From Oasisia sp. SBJ-2009 (lineage: Eukaryota > Annelida > Polychaeta > Sabellida > Siboglinidae), in contig OZ024856.1 of the NCBI GenBank assembly GCA_964017155.1, positions 13,074,125 through 13,138,124 on the forward strand: DNA of 64,000 bases, read 5' to 3'. Numbering within the stretch: the stretch's first letter is position 1; every line of letters begins with the position of its first letter. This document shows positions 1 through 11,346 of this stretch, one piece after another. The notes beneath the pieces are model-generated. The model was not told where the DNA came from. It saw only the letters and a program-made list of their open reading frames with translations, and did no database searches. Position numbers and translations under genes: made by a program.

Positions 1-377
1 TTGCATGTGTGCCAAACGGCAACTGAACCGTTTGGTCTGACAGCAATTATTCACTCCTGCCTGTGTCTTGAGATTATTTGTGTAGATCCAATAAGTATTT
101 CATAATATTCCGTGGAATCGTAAAGCTGATTATGCCATATACAATTATGTCACGGGGTGTACGATGCATTTTGCAAGCGTTTAATATTATGGACGTTTTA
201 AATTCGTACAAACGTTACCTTGCAACAAATTTGCATGCCATGCGGTAGCATTTGAGTTTTTCCGTGACACATTGCAACAAGGTAATGCAAATTTCAAGGG
301 TTTCAGTGCGTTGTCTGCCTTTCCCCCTAAGCATATTTGGGTACCTCGGCTAATTACTGAGTAGACAAAGACGATAC

Positions 378-731
378 CTTGAAGACGCTGGTGAGCTTCA
401 TGCGGTGGTACCTCGGCACGAAGACTGCGCCAATGACGGGCATTGCCAGCGCGTAGCCGATGCCAATCACCCAGTAGATAAGGCCATGGTAATACACCTC
501 GACCGGATCACTGAGGAAACTGATGGCAGACAGCCAGGACACGTAGAGCGACACACTGACCGGCAGAACGGGCATGCGACGTCCGGCCATTAGGTAGTCG
601 TCTATGCCGGCGTTCTTACGCCGTGTGAAGCCGTGGTAGAGCCCTATCGCCGTCGACCCAGCCACCGTCAGGGAAAATACGACGTAGTCGGCCCAATGGA
701 AGCGCATCTTCGTCTTCGATACAGACTCCAT
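378..731 (-). CDS. First coding exon of an SLC5-family sodium-coupled (monocarboxylate-type) transporter, partial
   Basis: This exon encodes 118 residues from an ATG at 731 and ends with codon AAG directly before a GTATCG donor (377-372), phase 0. After about 10 residues it shows a helix-forming segment (DYVVFSLTVAGSTAIGLYHG), then a DDYLMAGRRMPVLPVSVSL-type motif and SAISFLSDPVEVYYHG. This order (TM1, the MAGRRM loop, TM2 with S..S and P.E.Y..G) is that of SLC5 proteins, closest by memory to SLC5A8/SLC5A12. The family couples Na+ to monocarboxylate or related solute uptake at the plasma membrane. The remaining exons lie beyond position 1. SLC5A6-like or another SLC5 subfamily is possible because only the N-terminus is visible. 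Confidence 0.83.
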
Positions 732-830
732 GTTGTGTCAGGCCGCTGTGTGTTGTGGCCGACCGGAGCAGTTACGCACAGAGATGTGATGTTCGTTTTG
801 TGTCGGTCCACTGCATAATGTTCAAAGATT

Positions 831-1507
831 GTGGTGGTGGTGGTGGTGGTGGTGGTGGTGGTGGTGGTGGTGGTGGTGGTGGTGGTGGTGGTGGTGGTGG
901 TGGTGGTGGTGGTGGTGGTGGTGGTGGTGGTGGTGGTGGTGGTGGTGGTGGTGGTGGTGGTGGTGGTGGTGGTGGTGGTGGTGATGGTACTGGTACTGGT
1001 ACTGGTACTGGTACTGGTACTGGTACTGGTACTGGTACTGGTACTGGTACTGGTACTGGTACTGGTAGTGGTAGTGGTAGTGGTAGTGGTAGTGGTAGTG
1101 GTAGTGGTAGTGGTAGTCGTAGTCGTAGTCGTAGTCGTAGTCGTAGTCGTAGTCGTAGTCGTAGTCGTAGTCGTGGTAGTCGTAGCGGTAGCGGTAGCGG
1201 TAGCGGTAGCCTTAGCGGTAGCGGTGTAGCGGTAGCGGTGTAGCGGTAGCGGTGTAGCGGTGTAGCGGTAGCGGTCGCGGTCGCGGTCGCGGTCGCGGTC
1301 GCGGTCGCGGTCGCGGTCGCGGTCGCGGTCGCGGTCGCGGTCGCGGTCGCGGTCGCGGTCGCGGTCGCGGTCGCGGTATCGGTAGCGGTAGCGGTCGCGG
1401 CAGCGGCAGCGGCAGCGGCAGCGGCAGCGGCAGCGGCAGCGGCAGCGGCAGCGGCAGCGGCAGCGGCAGCGGCAGCGGCAGCGGCAGCAGCAGCAGCAGT
1501 AGCAGAA
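831..1507. repeat. Compound triplet/hexanucleotide array that changes unit stepwise
   Basis: The array begins 100 bp upstream of the SLC5-like start codon. In order it shows (GTG)n at 831-983, (TGGTAC)n to about 1064, (TGGTAG)n to about 1116, (CGTAGT)n to about 1177, (GGTAGC)n with GTGTAGC interruptions to about 1262, (GGTCGC)n about 1269-1378, (GGCAGC)n about 1398-1488, then (AGC)n. Each block differs from the previous hexamer by one or two bases. The long frames through it (poly-Val, Gly-Thr, Pro-Val, Ala-Thr) are low-complexity shadows. Confidence 0.95.
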
Positions 1508-1559
1508 TTTAAGTCACAAATACAGATTGTCATCCCAAAAATGTCTGGCATGGTTGAAT

Positions 1560-2600
1560 CTGTGCCCTCGAGAACAGTAACAACTATAGTTACTTATGTA
1601 GTAAATGTTTATTAACGAACCAGCCATATTGTCAATGCTTTAAACAAACCAAGGGTGTAGCCAGGTGGAAGGGGCCATGCTTCCCATTCCAGAAAAATTA
1701 GGAAGGTAGGGAACAAAAAAACAATAAATGGCTGCCTGATTAATAGAATAACAAAGTAAAGAGGATAAAGGGGTGCCTGTGTAGGACATCCCTTCCTAGT
1801 CGTATCCTTCGGCGAAGAAGTGTATGCACTCAAGAATCCGAACTAACCTCATCTTACCGTTATATATATATATGGTACTTCATTTCGAAAATTCAGTCAT
1901 TTATCATCATTCCATACATATTTATGTTTCATAAACAGCGCGTCTTGGCGCATTGTCTAGGCCGAACATATGGTCCCGTCGACATAGACAAACTGTTAAT
2001 GGCTCGTTACAATTGCACAGCGCTACTGCGCTTGCGCTTGCGGACGGCACCAACCGGAGCACTATGTTAGGTCTAAAAGTGTCGGTGGGACCGAATTCTA
2101 CACAACGGAAAAAAGGTGTCATCATTCAAATAAAATTACCTAATTTGGATCAATCTTCTACTTCTGTCGTAGGCGATAGCATCCAGCTGGCTGCAGCCCA
2201 AGAGATGTCAGGGCAACTAAAATGTCATCATTCTAAATATTCGTGATGGCTGTTAATATATCAACATAAGGATGCAAAATAATAATTGCCTGGTTACTAG
2301 GCTAAGGTCAAATAACACAATATTACACAACGCCATTTATGTAGTAGAATTTCTACTGGGTTGTTGGAACTTCCTATCGTACATTTGTAAATTTATTAAC
2401 GATATACGATGTAAAGTTACTGGTTTAACGCCAGCACCTCATTATCCTTATTAAGGGACAAATGTTTCATTACTGTTTCATCAGAGTGGGTTTGGTAGAT
2501 GTAGCGTGAGGAATACGGAGGCCTGTTTTATGTGGATATTATATAGTGGTTATACGCTTGCGCATTCGTGTCTCTATAGTACTGTGTCGTCTTTCTCTTA
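1560..2600. other. Non-coding stretch, no gene recognised
   Basis: AT-rich sequence with a short (TA)n at about 1861-1874. The short open frames are unlike any family I know and have no splice context. I see no RNA gene. Confidence 0.6.
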
Positions 2601-2990
2601 TTTGCTGTAATTCAAATCCACCCAGGTATACAGCAGGCTTCTAAGAACCTTCGTAGTGTAACAAATGCTCCTTCTAAAAACTCGGGTAATGTAGTAAGTG
2701 CTTCTATCAACCGAGGAATGTAGACAATGTTTTGAACTCATGTGTCAAGAAGGTAACACACATGACAATGCCTTCTATGTATTCGACACTTCTGACAATC
2801 CATGTCGGTACACCACGAGTATAGCAGCTGTCATCAGTCATACTGGTTGAATAGATAGGCTTCTAAAATTCTAATTATGTAACATATATGCTTCTATTTG
2901 CGCCATGTACACAATGCGCTATCTATTTCTATAAAGCAGCAGTTACTTCTAACAAGTCATGTATTATAATTAACTGAGGTAGTTTTATCA
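2600..2990. repeat. Very degenerate ~30-35 bp tandem repeat
   Basis: The string GCTTCTA or CTTCTA recurs about every 30-60 bp (near 2637, 2669, 2699, 2771, 2859, 2889), usually followed by a GTA.TGTA.ACAAT-like segment. It looks like an old minisatellite that has mostly decayed. Confidence 0.4.
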
Positions 2991-3010
2991 ACTACCATAT
3001 AATCATGTCG

Positions 3011-3370
3011 CGGGTGTGTATGTGCGTGTGTGCGCGCACATGGGTGGGTGTATCCGTGTATGGATGTGCGCGTGTGTTTGCGTGCGTGCGTGCATGCGTG
3101 CGCGCGTGCGTGCGTGCATGCGTGTATGTATGTGTCTTTGTCTTTTTTAGTGTCTTAGTTCATTCGTTCGTTCGTTCGTTCGTTCGTTCGTTCGTTCGTT
3201 CGTTCGTTCGTTCGTTCGTTCGTTCGTTCGTTCGTTCGTTCGTTCGTTCGTTCGTTCGTTCGTTCGTTCGTTCGTTCGTTCGTTCGCTCGCTCGTTCGTT
3301 CGTTCGTTCGATCTTTCGTTCGTTTCTTTGTATGTTTGCTTGCTTGCTTACTTACTTGCTTGCGTGTGTC
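3011..3370. repeat. (GT/GCGTG)n followed by (TTCG)n
   Basis: GT- and GCGTG-rich sequence at 3011-3135, then a nearly pure TTCG tetranucleotide array at about 3163-3312, ending in a decayed TTGC/TTAC tail. The 124-residue Arg-Ser-Phe-Val frame here is repeat only. Confidence 0.95.
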
Positions 3371-3686
3371 TATGTGTAAGCGTATTTGTGTGTTGACAGT
3401 ATGTAAAGCGCCAACTGGACGATGACCGTTACGGATAGTTGGTATACTACCTGAAAAGAAGATGAGAGGAAAAACAAATTAAGGTTGCCATTGTTTGATA
3501 TGTTATAACGAAACAGTAAAATTATCGGAACAAGTGGGTTTGACAAAATAGACATAACTAAATTAATATTAAATGCTACTTGCGTTGGCTCTACCGGAGA
3601 AAACCGTCGGCAGAGCAATCCTGAACAATGAACGATGTCAATTCCAATCCGTCAATGTCAGAGATGAGGTATTGAAAACATCAAGT

Positions 3687-4020
<334 letters not shown>

Positions 4021-4046
4021 CCTGTATGCACACACAAGTATTTCCT

Positions 4047-4448
4047 TTCCTTGTTTGTCACTTTTTCCATCGAGGTTATCCTCATGATCGAACGCAGACG
4101 TCGCACCATGAAGGCATGCAGCTTTTTTTTTATCTGTCGTCTATATATTGTCCCGGCCTCAGCTCCGTATAGGAGAGTGGACAGCACTGGTGCACGGTAT
4201 ATCTTGCCTTTAAACTGCATGAACACATCGTGGTTGTTCCAGGGTTTCTGGTGACGCCGGCCGAAAGATGCACTAGGCTTGGCCATTCTCCTCTTTATTT
4301 CATCGTCAATGCATCCATTACTTGATATAGTGCTTCCTGGGTAGGTGAACTTAGATGTGTGTGATCTCCATAAGTGCTGGCGTTCCTTAACCACGAATAC
4401 CATGGAAACCATCAACGCGTTGCGCCAAAAACATTTTAGGCGAGTCAT
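4047..4448 (-). mobile_element. Non-LTR retrotransposon fragment (C-terminal region of endonuclease/reverse-transcriptase ORF)
   Basis: The minus-strand frame contains [18 protein letters not shown], then [18 protein letters not shown] and [17 protein letters not shown]. This is the typical region after the reverse transcriptase domain in LINE ORF2 proteins (F.YLGS.IS...L..E...R, VLPTLLYG.ETW, L..I..I.W.D.V.N..). No catalytic residues are included, so it is a 5'-truncated dead copy. It runs into the TA array on its 3' side. Confidence 0.8.
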
Positions 4449-5250
4449 TTAATGGGGGGAATTAACTCGAACCTAATATCTATGAGACCTCGCTATTTCT
4501 GAAAGTTGGTGTATATTTTAGGTTCGATAAATTCAATGTGATGGCATAAGTATATCTTAAATTTACGAGACCCAATCCTGACCATATGAATTGTTGATTT
4601 TAGTATGACTGTACATGTACACTCCAACTGCAAAGTTGGCACATAATAAATTTATCTTATCTTATCTTATGTGTGCAAGATAACTGCTGAAAGTATGTGT
4701 GTCGTGTATATTCCCCTACAACAACGCACTTCATGTGATTCCTTTTAAATACAAATACACGATGAATATCGTCAACGCGTGCTCGGGGCGTGCGCCAGTT
4801 CGTGTAAATTACCGAGATCCTAGAAGGCCGTGTCGCCTCGTCGCTTGCACTTGAATATGCACAACTGAACGACACTTCTCATAAGGTTTTTTTCCCAAGG
4901 AACACTAGGCTAGTGAGAACAGTTGAACGATCGGAGAATTCGGCCAGACAGTAACGTGGGGTAACAACACCAGCGTTTAATTTTTGCTTTCACCTAGGGT
5001 CTATTTCTGGTTCGTATGATTGGATATTTAAACATCAATCCGACTATTTACGATCAATTATACACAGCTTGTTACTTCAACTAATTGCAACGAAAACACG
5101 ACTATTGCTATTTTCGCCTTACCTGTTGACGGTTTGTATCTAAACATCATTGCAAATTGCAGGAGGTTTCTAAGAAAGAGTCGATCGTTTACTGTTTAAT
5201 TTTGGGTAGAAGCAATATCACCTTTCATGTTACGTACGATTTCGAGTTCT
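4449..5250. other. Non-coding stretch with a LINE/SINE-like 3' tail
   Basis: No gene seen. At 4640-4668 the sequence reads AATAAATTTATCTTATCTTATCTTA, an AATAAA followed by a short pentamer tail, as at the 3' ends of many non-LTR elements (plus strand). The rest is featureless. Confidence 0.5.
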
Positions 5251-5262
5251 AGTGTGGGTGTG

Positions 5263-5347
5263 TGACTGTGTACTGTGTACTGTGTACTGTGTACTGTGTA
5301 CTGTGTACTGTGTACTGTGTACTGTGTACTGTGTACTGTGTACTGTG

Positions 5348-5441
<94 letters not shown>

Positions 5442-5446
5442 ATGTG

Positions 5447-5509
<63 letters not shown>

Positions 5510-5530
5510 GTATGTATATATATATATATT

Positions 5531-5569
<39 letters not shown>

Positions 5570-5571
5570 TG
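5263..5571. repeat. (TGTGTAC)n-(GT)n-(TA)n compound microsatellite
   Basis: About twelve 7-bp TGTGTAC units (5263-5352) pass into pure GT (to 5434), then into TATG and TA (to about 5570). Confidence 0.97.
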
Positions 5572-5649
5572 TGGTTTCAAGGTTATAATCTTATGAGATC
5601 TCATTTTAACTAGTCGTTTTCAGAAACATTTACGGCAAACCGACCTTCT

Positions 5650-5780
5650 GGCCGACTTCAATTGGCCTACTCGGGTTACCCAAACGTGATATCCGGTTTA
5701 TGGTAATTTACACTGCGCACGCAGTACTACGAGAATAATCCAACTGAACGGCGATGATCGTGATCACGGAGATAAACCCT
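5650..5780 (+). repeat. Dispersed repeat, copy 1 (second copy at 58568-58708)
   Basis: The segment from GGCCGACTTCAATTGG to CACGGAGATAAACCCT matches 58568-58708 along its length. Shared blocks include ATCCGGTTTATG, TAATTTACACTGCGC, CGCAGTACTA, TAATCCAACTGAAC and GATGATC.TGATCACGGA. No open frame. It is an interspersed element of unknown class, probably a MITE or SINE. Confidence 0.75.
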
Positions 5781-7239
5781 TATGTAAATCAAGTAAATAA
5801 AATCAGATCTACCACATGATACTGGTTACCCGTACCCGATACGGATTTTGGCGTTGTTTTAAGTGATACGGCCATTTAGGAACGGATTTTAGCAAAATGT
5901 ATGGAGAAATTATTTTTAACTACATTATGCCCTTGAATGCGTCACAAAACTATACAGAATAATGGAATAATCATTTATTGTAACTCACCAAGTAAATCTG
6001 TTCGAAACGAACGAACTAAACCACCGAATGTAGCGTGCAAAAGATGGCGCGATCGTAAATATTAGTTCTGAAAACTGCGGCAGGTGGCTCACCGGTTGGA
6101 AATGGTGCAAACTGCTACGCTAGGCGCTGCCGATCGCCAATTGCGCTATAGGCAAAACAGTTTACTATTTGGTGGAAATAAACAAAAAAATACATGATTC
6201 CAATTTTCCTGCCCGCCTCCGTTGAAATTATCTATACATTATAAACGATCGGACATCAAACTAGTCTCGCGTAACCCACAGTCGGTCGCCTGCGTAACTA
6301 CGCCGAGAAGACAGTCTGGCGACTTTGCAGGCTTCTGAATATTATCCGTTTGGGGCTAAGCAATGCTGCTAGAGCTGAGTATCTAGGTGGCAATCTTGTT
6401 CATTCTTGTTAAATCTTTTTTAAATCTTGTTAAATGTATGCATATGTGTCAAGTTATCTTCGATTCACCCATTGATCGGCCTTACATTATCAACTACATC
6501 AACGCGTTATACTGTACGAGGTGGTTGCACTCGATAAACACAAGGATTCACTCACTGTCAAGTGGTAGGCCTAATCCCGCATCGCCAGTCTTCACAACAC
6601 TGGTCCTAGTCGGTCAATAATGCTGCCAGAAGTCGTCAACTGTGGACAGGCGTGAGTACATCTTCACACCAGAAACAAAAACAATAAAAACAGCGTTGCA
6701 ATAATGTACGAAGACTAACGACGCTGAAACTAGTAGGCCAATTATGACTCCCGCTCACATTCCTTTCACCCAACTGGCGTCAACGGTGTAAATCCCACAG
6801 CGATTCTGTCGAGATTACTCTAAAGAAACTGGCATCTCTTGCCAGCGTTCGGCTGCGCGACGTAGTAATGGCGCCAACCCGGAAGACGACGACACACCTA
6901 CTGTGACGTCACAACAATGCGGCAGACGCGCGATCTTCGTTTCTGGCGACGTCAGATTTCAAGATGGCGACATCGATGATCTAAGCGATATGGGGGGACC
7001 TCTTTTCTCTGTCTTTTTCTTCCCCCCTTCGTGGCCTGCACTTATGTTAGCGTAGTTTGCCATAAGATACACATATTTAGACTACCGTTGTATTATGCTA
7101 CAGCGGCCTGTGCGACATCCGGGAACTTTGTATGTACGTCACAAGGCATGTCAATGTGCGTGGCTTATAGCATTGCACGACCAGCCGCACAGTTCAACAA
7201 TGTTAGTTTCTGTCCGTTGGCTTTTATACCAAATATATC

Positions 7240-7320
7240 AGGCCTGCTGCGTCCGGGTATTAAACCCGGGCCGCCGGCATGCCAGTCGGGAGCGACATCC
7301 ACTATGCTATCAGCCCCCCT
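7240..7320 (-). mobile_element. tRNA-derived SINE head (in duplication A)
   Basis: On the minus strand the sequence reads GATAGCATAGTGGATGTCGC, resembling a Pol III A box, followed about 35 bp later by CCCGGGTTTAATACCCGG, a decayed T-arm/B box. Copy B keeps it at about 18692-18775. No intact tRNA cloverleaf can be drawn, so I call it a tRNA-derived element rather than a tRNA gene. Confidence 0.5.
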
Positions 7321-8401
7321 TAATAAAATTGGAAATTTAGGAACAATTTATGAGGGTTCTCATTTTACACAAGTGTTGCATGTACCGCATATCTATCGAA
7401 TATGGCATAGAATTCATACCCTTGCTCTCATCCACAGTACACTGTACATGACGCAAACCACTCTTCGATCAGTTGTAAATTTCTTAAGCTTTCGCCCTAT
7501 GCTCATAAGAAATATCTACCTAGGCATTATGACATTAACATTCGTACTGCCGACCTTCATAACACTACACTCAGCGACAGACGTTTCGTTCAGAATTGTT
7601 GCGCTCTACACTCTATGCGATTTTGACATCTACAACTTGTCCACAGCGACGCCACGAGTATGAAGTACCACAATAACTAATCCGACAGAGGGCGCTCTGA
7701 CACAACTAAGGTCTTTGTGCCGTCTTTTATGTATTCTTGACGTGTGTAAAATGCGGCACCGTTTTGCGGAACATTTTGTGGAACACCTGTTTAAATCATC
7801 CTACAATCAGCTGTTGAACTCGCAAGACTCCGAAGCCTCACACATAGCTAAATATGGATACAGTCTGACAAGTCCGTCAATGTGAAGGTGTAATATGTAC
7901 ATTAATGAACATTTACAACCGATGGAACGTCGACTGGTGGCCCGACGACTGGTCCTGAGGTGTGCTGGCTCGATGCCTAAAAGGATGATATAATATATTT
8001 ATTCAGGATGGCTCAGCTAAATACAGTGCACATTAAAATATACACTAGATTTCTTTTCAGTGAGGTCCTCAGGATGTCCAAAATCATATACAACTCGCCG
8101 TATGCATCACACGAGACTACTACGTCTTCACACTTAGTTAAATATTGATATCGTATAACACGTCAATCAATATGAAAGCATAATGTCTACATTAGTGTAC
8201 ATTTACAGTCGATGAAACGTCGCGAGACGTTCGATTGAATTCAGTGGCAACCCAAGATGGCGTTGTTTTGGTTGTTATGTCTATTGATCACACATACGGC
8301 ATGCTGTTCTGTCTATTGACAACACAAACAGCATGCCCATACACTGCACAGTAAATAGCTAATTCAGGATGATTTAAACAAGCGTTCAGTAAAACATGCA
8401 A

Positions 8402-8488
8402 ACAAATTCACGTTAGTCGCTGGAGGCGCTAATACGCAACTAGGTTCTAGTTGCGTATTTGCGCCTCTAGCGACTAACGTGAATTTGT
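8402..8488. repeat. Near-perfect 41-bp inverted repeat (hairpin)
   Basis: Arms 8402-8442 and 8448-8488 are reverse complements with only two mismatches, around a 5-nt loop (GGTTC). The arms start ACAAATTCACGTTAGTCGC. It could be a hairpin RNA or the remnant of a foldback element. Confidence 0.9.
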
Positions 8489-8689
8489 GGAAGCCCATTG
8501 TATGCAGGCTGTCGCCAGTTTTCGCGACACGACGATGACTCTGTCTGGTTGGTCAGTGATACTACCAAAGCCGCCTTTATGGAAGCGAAGCTATAAAAGG
8601 CCCAATGTGGATTAGCTGGGCCAATTCATTGTACACAATAAATCTGTAAGATAGTCATCATGTCTAGCATATAACTTTATTATTTATTT

Positions 8690-8985
8690 ATTATATACAT
8701 ATATTTTTAAAGTCAATAAGTTGTTTATATAACTTACTTTTCAAAAGGTGTTTATTTACATGAACTAATTGCATATTTATTTTACAATCACATCCTGTAT
8801 ATTGCTCGTTATTTTATCTGTTTTTCTACAATTTTACATTTATCTAACTTATAACCTTATTTATTTTTTATCTAATAATTTTTTAACATATTGGATCTTT
8901 AACAGGCTATTTAGATGTTTTAATGTATGTACCAATTGTATATGGGTTTTTACCTGAAATAAATGTATTCGTATTCGTATTCGTA
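8690..8985 (+). mobile_element. Probable 3' end of a non-LTR retrotransposon
   Basis: AT-rich sequence ends with GAAATAAATGTATTCGTATTCGTATTCG, an AATAAA followed by three TATTCG units. Such short tandem tails are typical of LINE 3' ends. No protein-coding part is recognisable. Confidence 0.45.
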
Positions 8986-9479
8986 AAAGACATTTGTTCA
9001 CATAACGATTTACTCTGTAGTATTTCTAGATCGTACAATTTGTGTAGCGCAATATCAATGATTATATTATATGACCATTGTTTATTAGTTCCTTTGTGGT
9101 TTCGTTTTCATAATAAACTTGCCACATGTCTGATGTTTGGGTTTAGGTCTTCTTATTTTATTTCGAAATGTGCCCGAAAAAAAACACCACTCTTACACGA
9201 CGCGATAGAAGTGGTACACCCGACGCAAGTCTAGCATAGAATCTCGTAGTTGTATGTGTAGCTTGAAAGAACTTTTGTTTTTTCGTATGGCAGTTCACCA
9301 TGACTGGTATGTCTAGCTTTCGGCTTTGCCCGCAAGGCGCTCACGACATGGTCAATGATATGTCCTGCTGGCATTTATCACTGTGCGTTATGTTACTACG
9401 TCCATATCAATGTCTCAAAATGGAGTCGGTCTCGGTATCGGTCTCAATACATCGAATGATTTCTACACTTGTTTCAGAA

Positions 9480-10269
9480 GGAAGACAAATGTAATGTGTA
9501 CTCGTGTTTTACCCTGTAGCAAAGCCCCTCATTGCCGGCAGGAAGAACGTACAGGAAATCGAACTAAAGCTAAACAACGACCTACAGGAAATAAAATGTC
9601 CAGTTGGTGTGACGAAAATAGGATGGTCGTCAATATTGAAAAATCCAAGGTAATGATTGTCACGACCCGGCAACATTGGCAACCCTTTGACAAAACGGAC
9701 ATTAACATATGCATCAAGGGAGACAAACTCCCTTGTGAGATGCTATTTGTGCTTCATGTTGATAATTTCCTCAATTGGAAGGCCCATATATAAAATGTAC
9801 ACAACACGATTGCCCAAAAACTCGCACTTCTGTGCAGGATAAAACAATACCTCCCATACAAAGCAAGGAAAACGTTCGACAACAGCTACATGGACTACTG
9901 CAGCACACTCTGGGGCAATGCAACAACATCAGATCGCATCTACAAACTCCAAAGACGTGCTGCCAGACTAATAACCGACTCTGAATAACGAGCTCCGAGT
10001 GATCCACTGTTGGAACAATTAAACTGGCTGCCACTACCGGAGCGCATCAAATACAGACAGCCGCAGTTGGTGTATAAAGCAGTGAACGGGTTGGCACCAG
10101 ACTATATGTGTACGTTGTTCACACCGATCTCAAACATATCGACCAGAACAACCGGGTCAAATGAAAGAGGGCACTTGTATGTCCCTAAAGTACGAAACAA
10201 TGTATTCAAGAACTCCGTTGCTGCAAATGGCGCACACATATGGAATGAATTAGACCCAATAATAAGAAA

Positions 10270-10325
<56 letters not shown>

Positions 10326-10410
10326 CTCTCTCTCTCTTTCTCTCTCTCTGCCTTTAAGACGACATATATATGCATCATGTTTTTAACTAGAAAACAGGAT
10401 TTTAACGTAT
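9480..10410 (+). mobile_element. Non-LTR retrotransposon RT C-terminal fragment, CR1/L2-like (duplication A), frameshifted
   Basis: Three frames together give a typical post-RT region: WCDENRMVVNIEKSKVMIVT, then IKQYLPYKARKTFDN, LPLPERIKYRQPQLVYKAVN, GLAPDYMCTLFTPISN and AANGAHIWNELDPIIRNS. The frame changes at about 9790 and 9990, so this copy is dead. The Ser-Leu stretch near the ORF end has expanded into a (CT)n microsatellite (10271-10350), after which the frame SAFKTTYI resumes. Copy B at 19190-20170 has the same architecture. Confidence 0.8.
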
Positions 10411-10915
10411 TACGCAAAGTGTAAGATAGTCGATCAAATTGTTTAGTGCATGTAAATTATGTTTTACAATACACTTGCGTTAGCAATCACGACCCTCAGC
10501 TAGGGAGATAAAATTTCCATTTGGCTCACCGGCACTGTACTAAATCAAAGTAATGGGAGCCTGCTGTGCTTTTCTCAGTTTATGGAGCGTGAGATAGCAA
10601 GAAAGAACAGAAACAAATGTGGATGAAAAATGGCAATGCCTTTTAGTTACACAAATAAAGAGAAGTGACATAGTATACAAGACTATGAGCATTCCCGTGG
10701 GCCTAGACAAGTAAAGCAAATCCCCTTAATAGCAAAGATGTCATTTATGTCAATGGGGATTGCACAATAAATTATCTAAGCATCTAGCTATCTGAGCAAC
10801 ATAAATGTATGTGGGGGCCAGAAACCACCAAACAACCCAAAGGGAGAAGAAAATGTACATTTTATAAGGTTATCGTGAATAAATTATGTTTTATTATAAT
10901 ATTATTATTATTATT

Positions 10916-11140
10916 ACTGCACCCACACTTTACGGCACTCATACATTACTGCACCCACACATTAGCGGCACCCACGCATTACTACACACACACATATTAC
11001 GGCACCCATATATTTTAGTCGAGTTGCCACCCTATACTGTACTGTAGGGAACCTGGAAATGGTTGGTCGTCTAAGGTTTTTTGCAGGTTCACACAATGGC
11101 AACTCGACTATTATTGCACCCACACATTAACCACACAACA
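10916..11140. repeat. ~16-bp CACCCACACATTACGG array interrupted by a small TIR element
   Basis: Imperfect units run from 10916 to about 11010 and resume at about 11115. Between them lies a 93-bp insert with 13-bp terminal inverted repeats, AGTCGAGTTGCCA at 11017-11029 and its complement at 11097-11109. Copy B has more array units (20553-20765) and lacks the insert. Confidence 0.75.
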
Positions 11141-11230
11141 GCGTTTGTCAAATCCTAAGGTGGCTCCTACGAATGGTTGTAATTGCGTTAGTTATTTATA
11201 TTACTTGAAAAAACCCTGGAAAAGCAAACA

Positions 11231-11346
<116 letters not shown>

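Larger units (their letters stand above)
7409..9121. other. Segment present only in duplication A
   Basis: Copy B joins the equivalents of 7408 and 9122 directly (around 18851). The 1.7 kb holds an internal direct duplication (7838-7933 resembles 8130-8224: TCACAC.TAG.TAAATAT.GATA...ATTTACA..CGATG.AACGTCG), a strong hairpin at 8402-8488, and an AT-rich LINE-like 3' end. The junction shares a GGCA/GCCACAT microhomology, so insertion in A or deletion in B are both possible. Confidence 0.7.

Noticed and set aside
772..1551. 259-residue Pro/Val/Ala-rich minus-strand ORF
   Set aside because: It is entirely the compound triplet/hexamer array; no unique protein sequence.
7240..7320. Functional tRNA gene (also 18692 and 51700)
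   Set aside because: A- and B-box-like blocks are present but no closed acceptor stem or proper anticodon arm.
7031..7663. 210-residue plus ORF in duplication A
   Set aside because: No family resemblance, spans a SINE head and the A-specific junction, and is not conserved in unit B.
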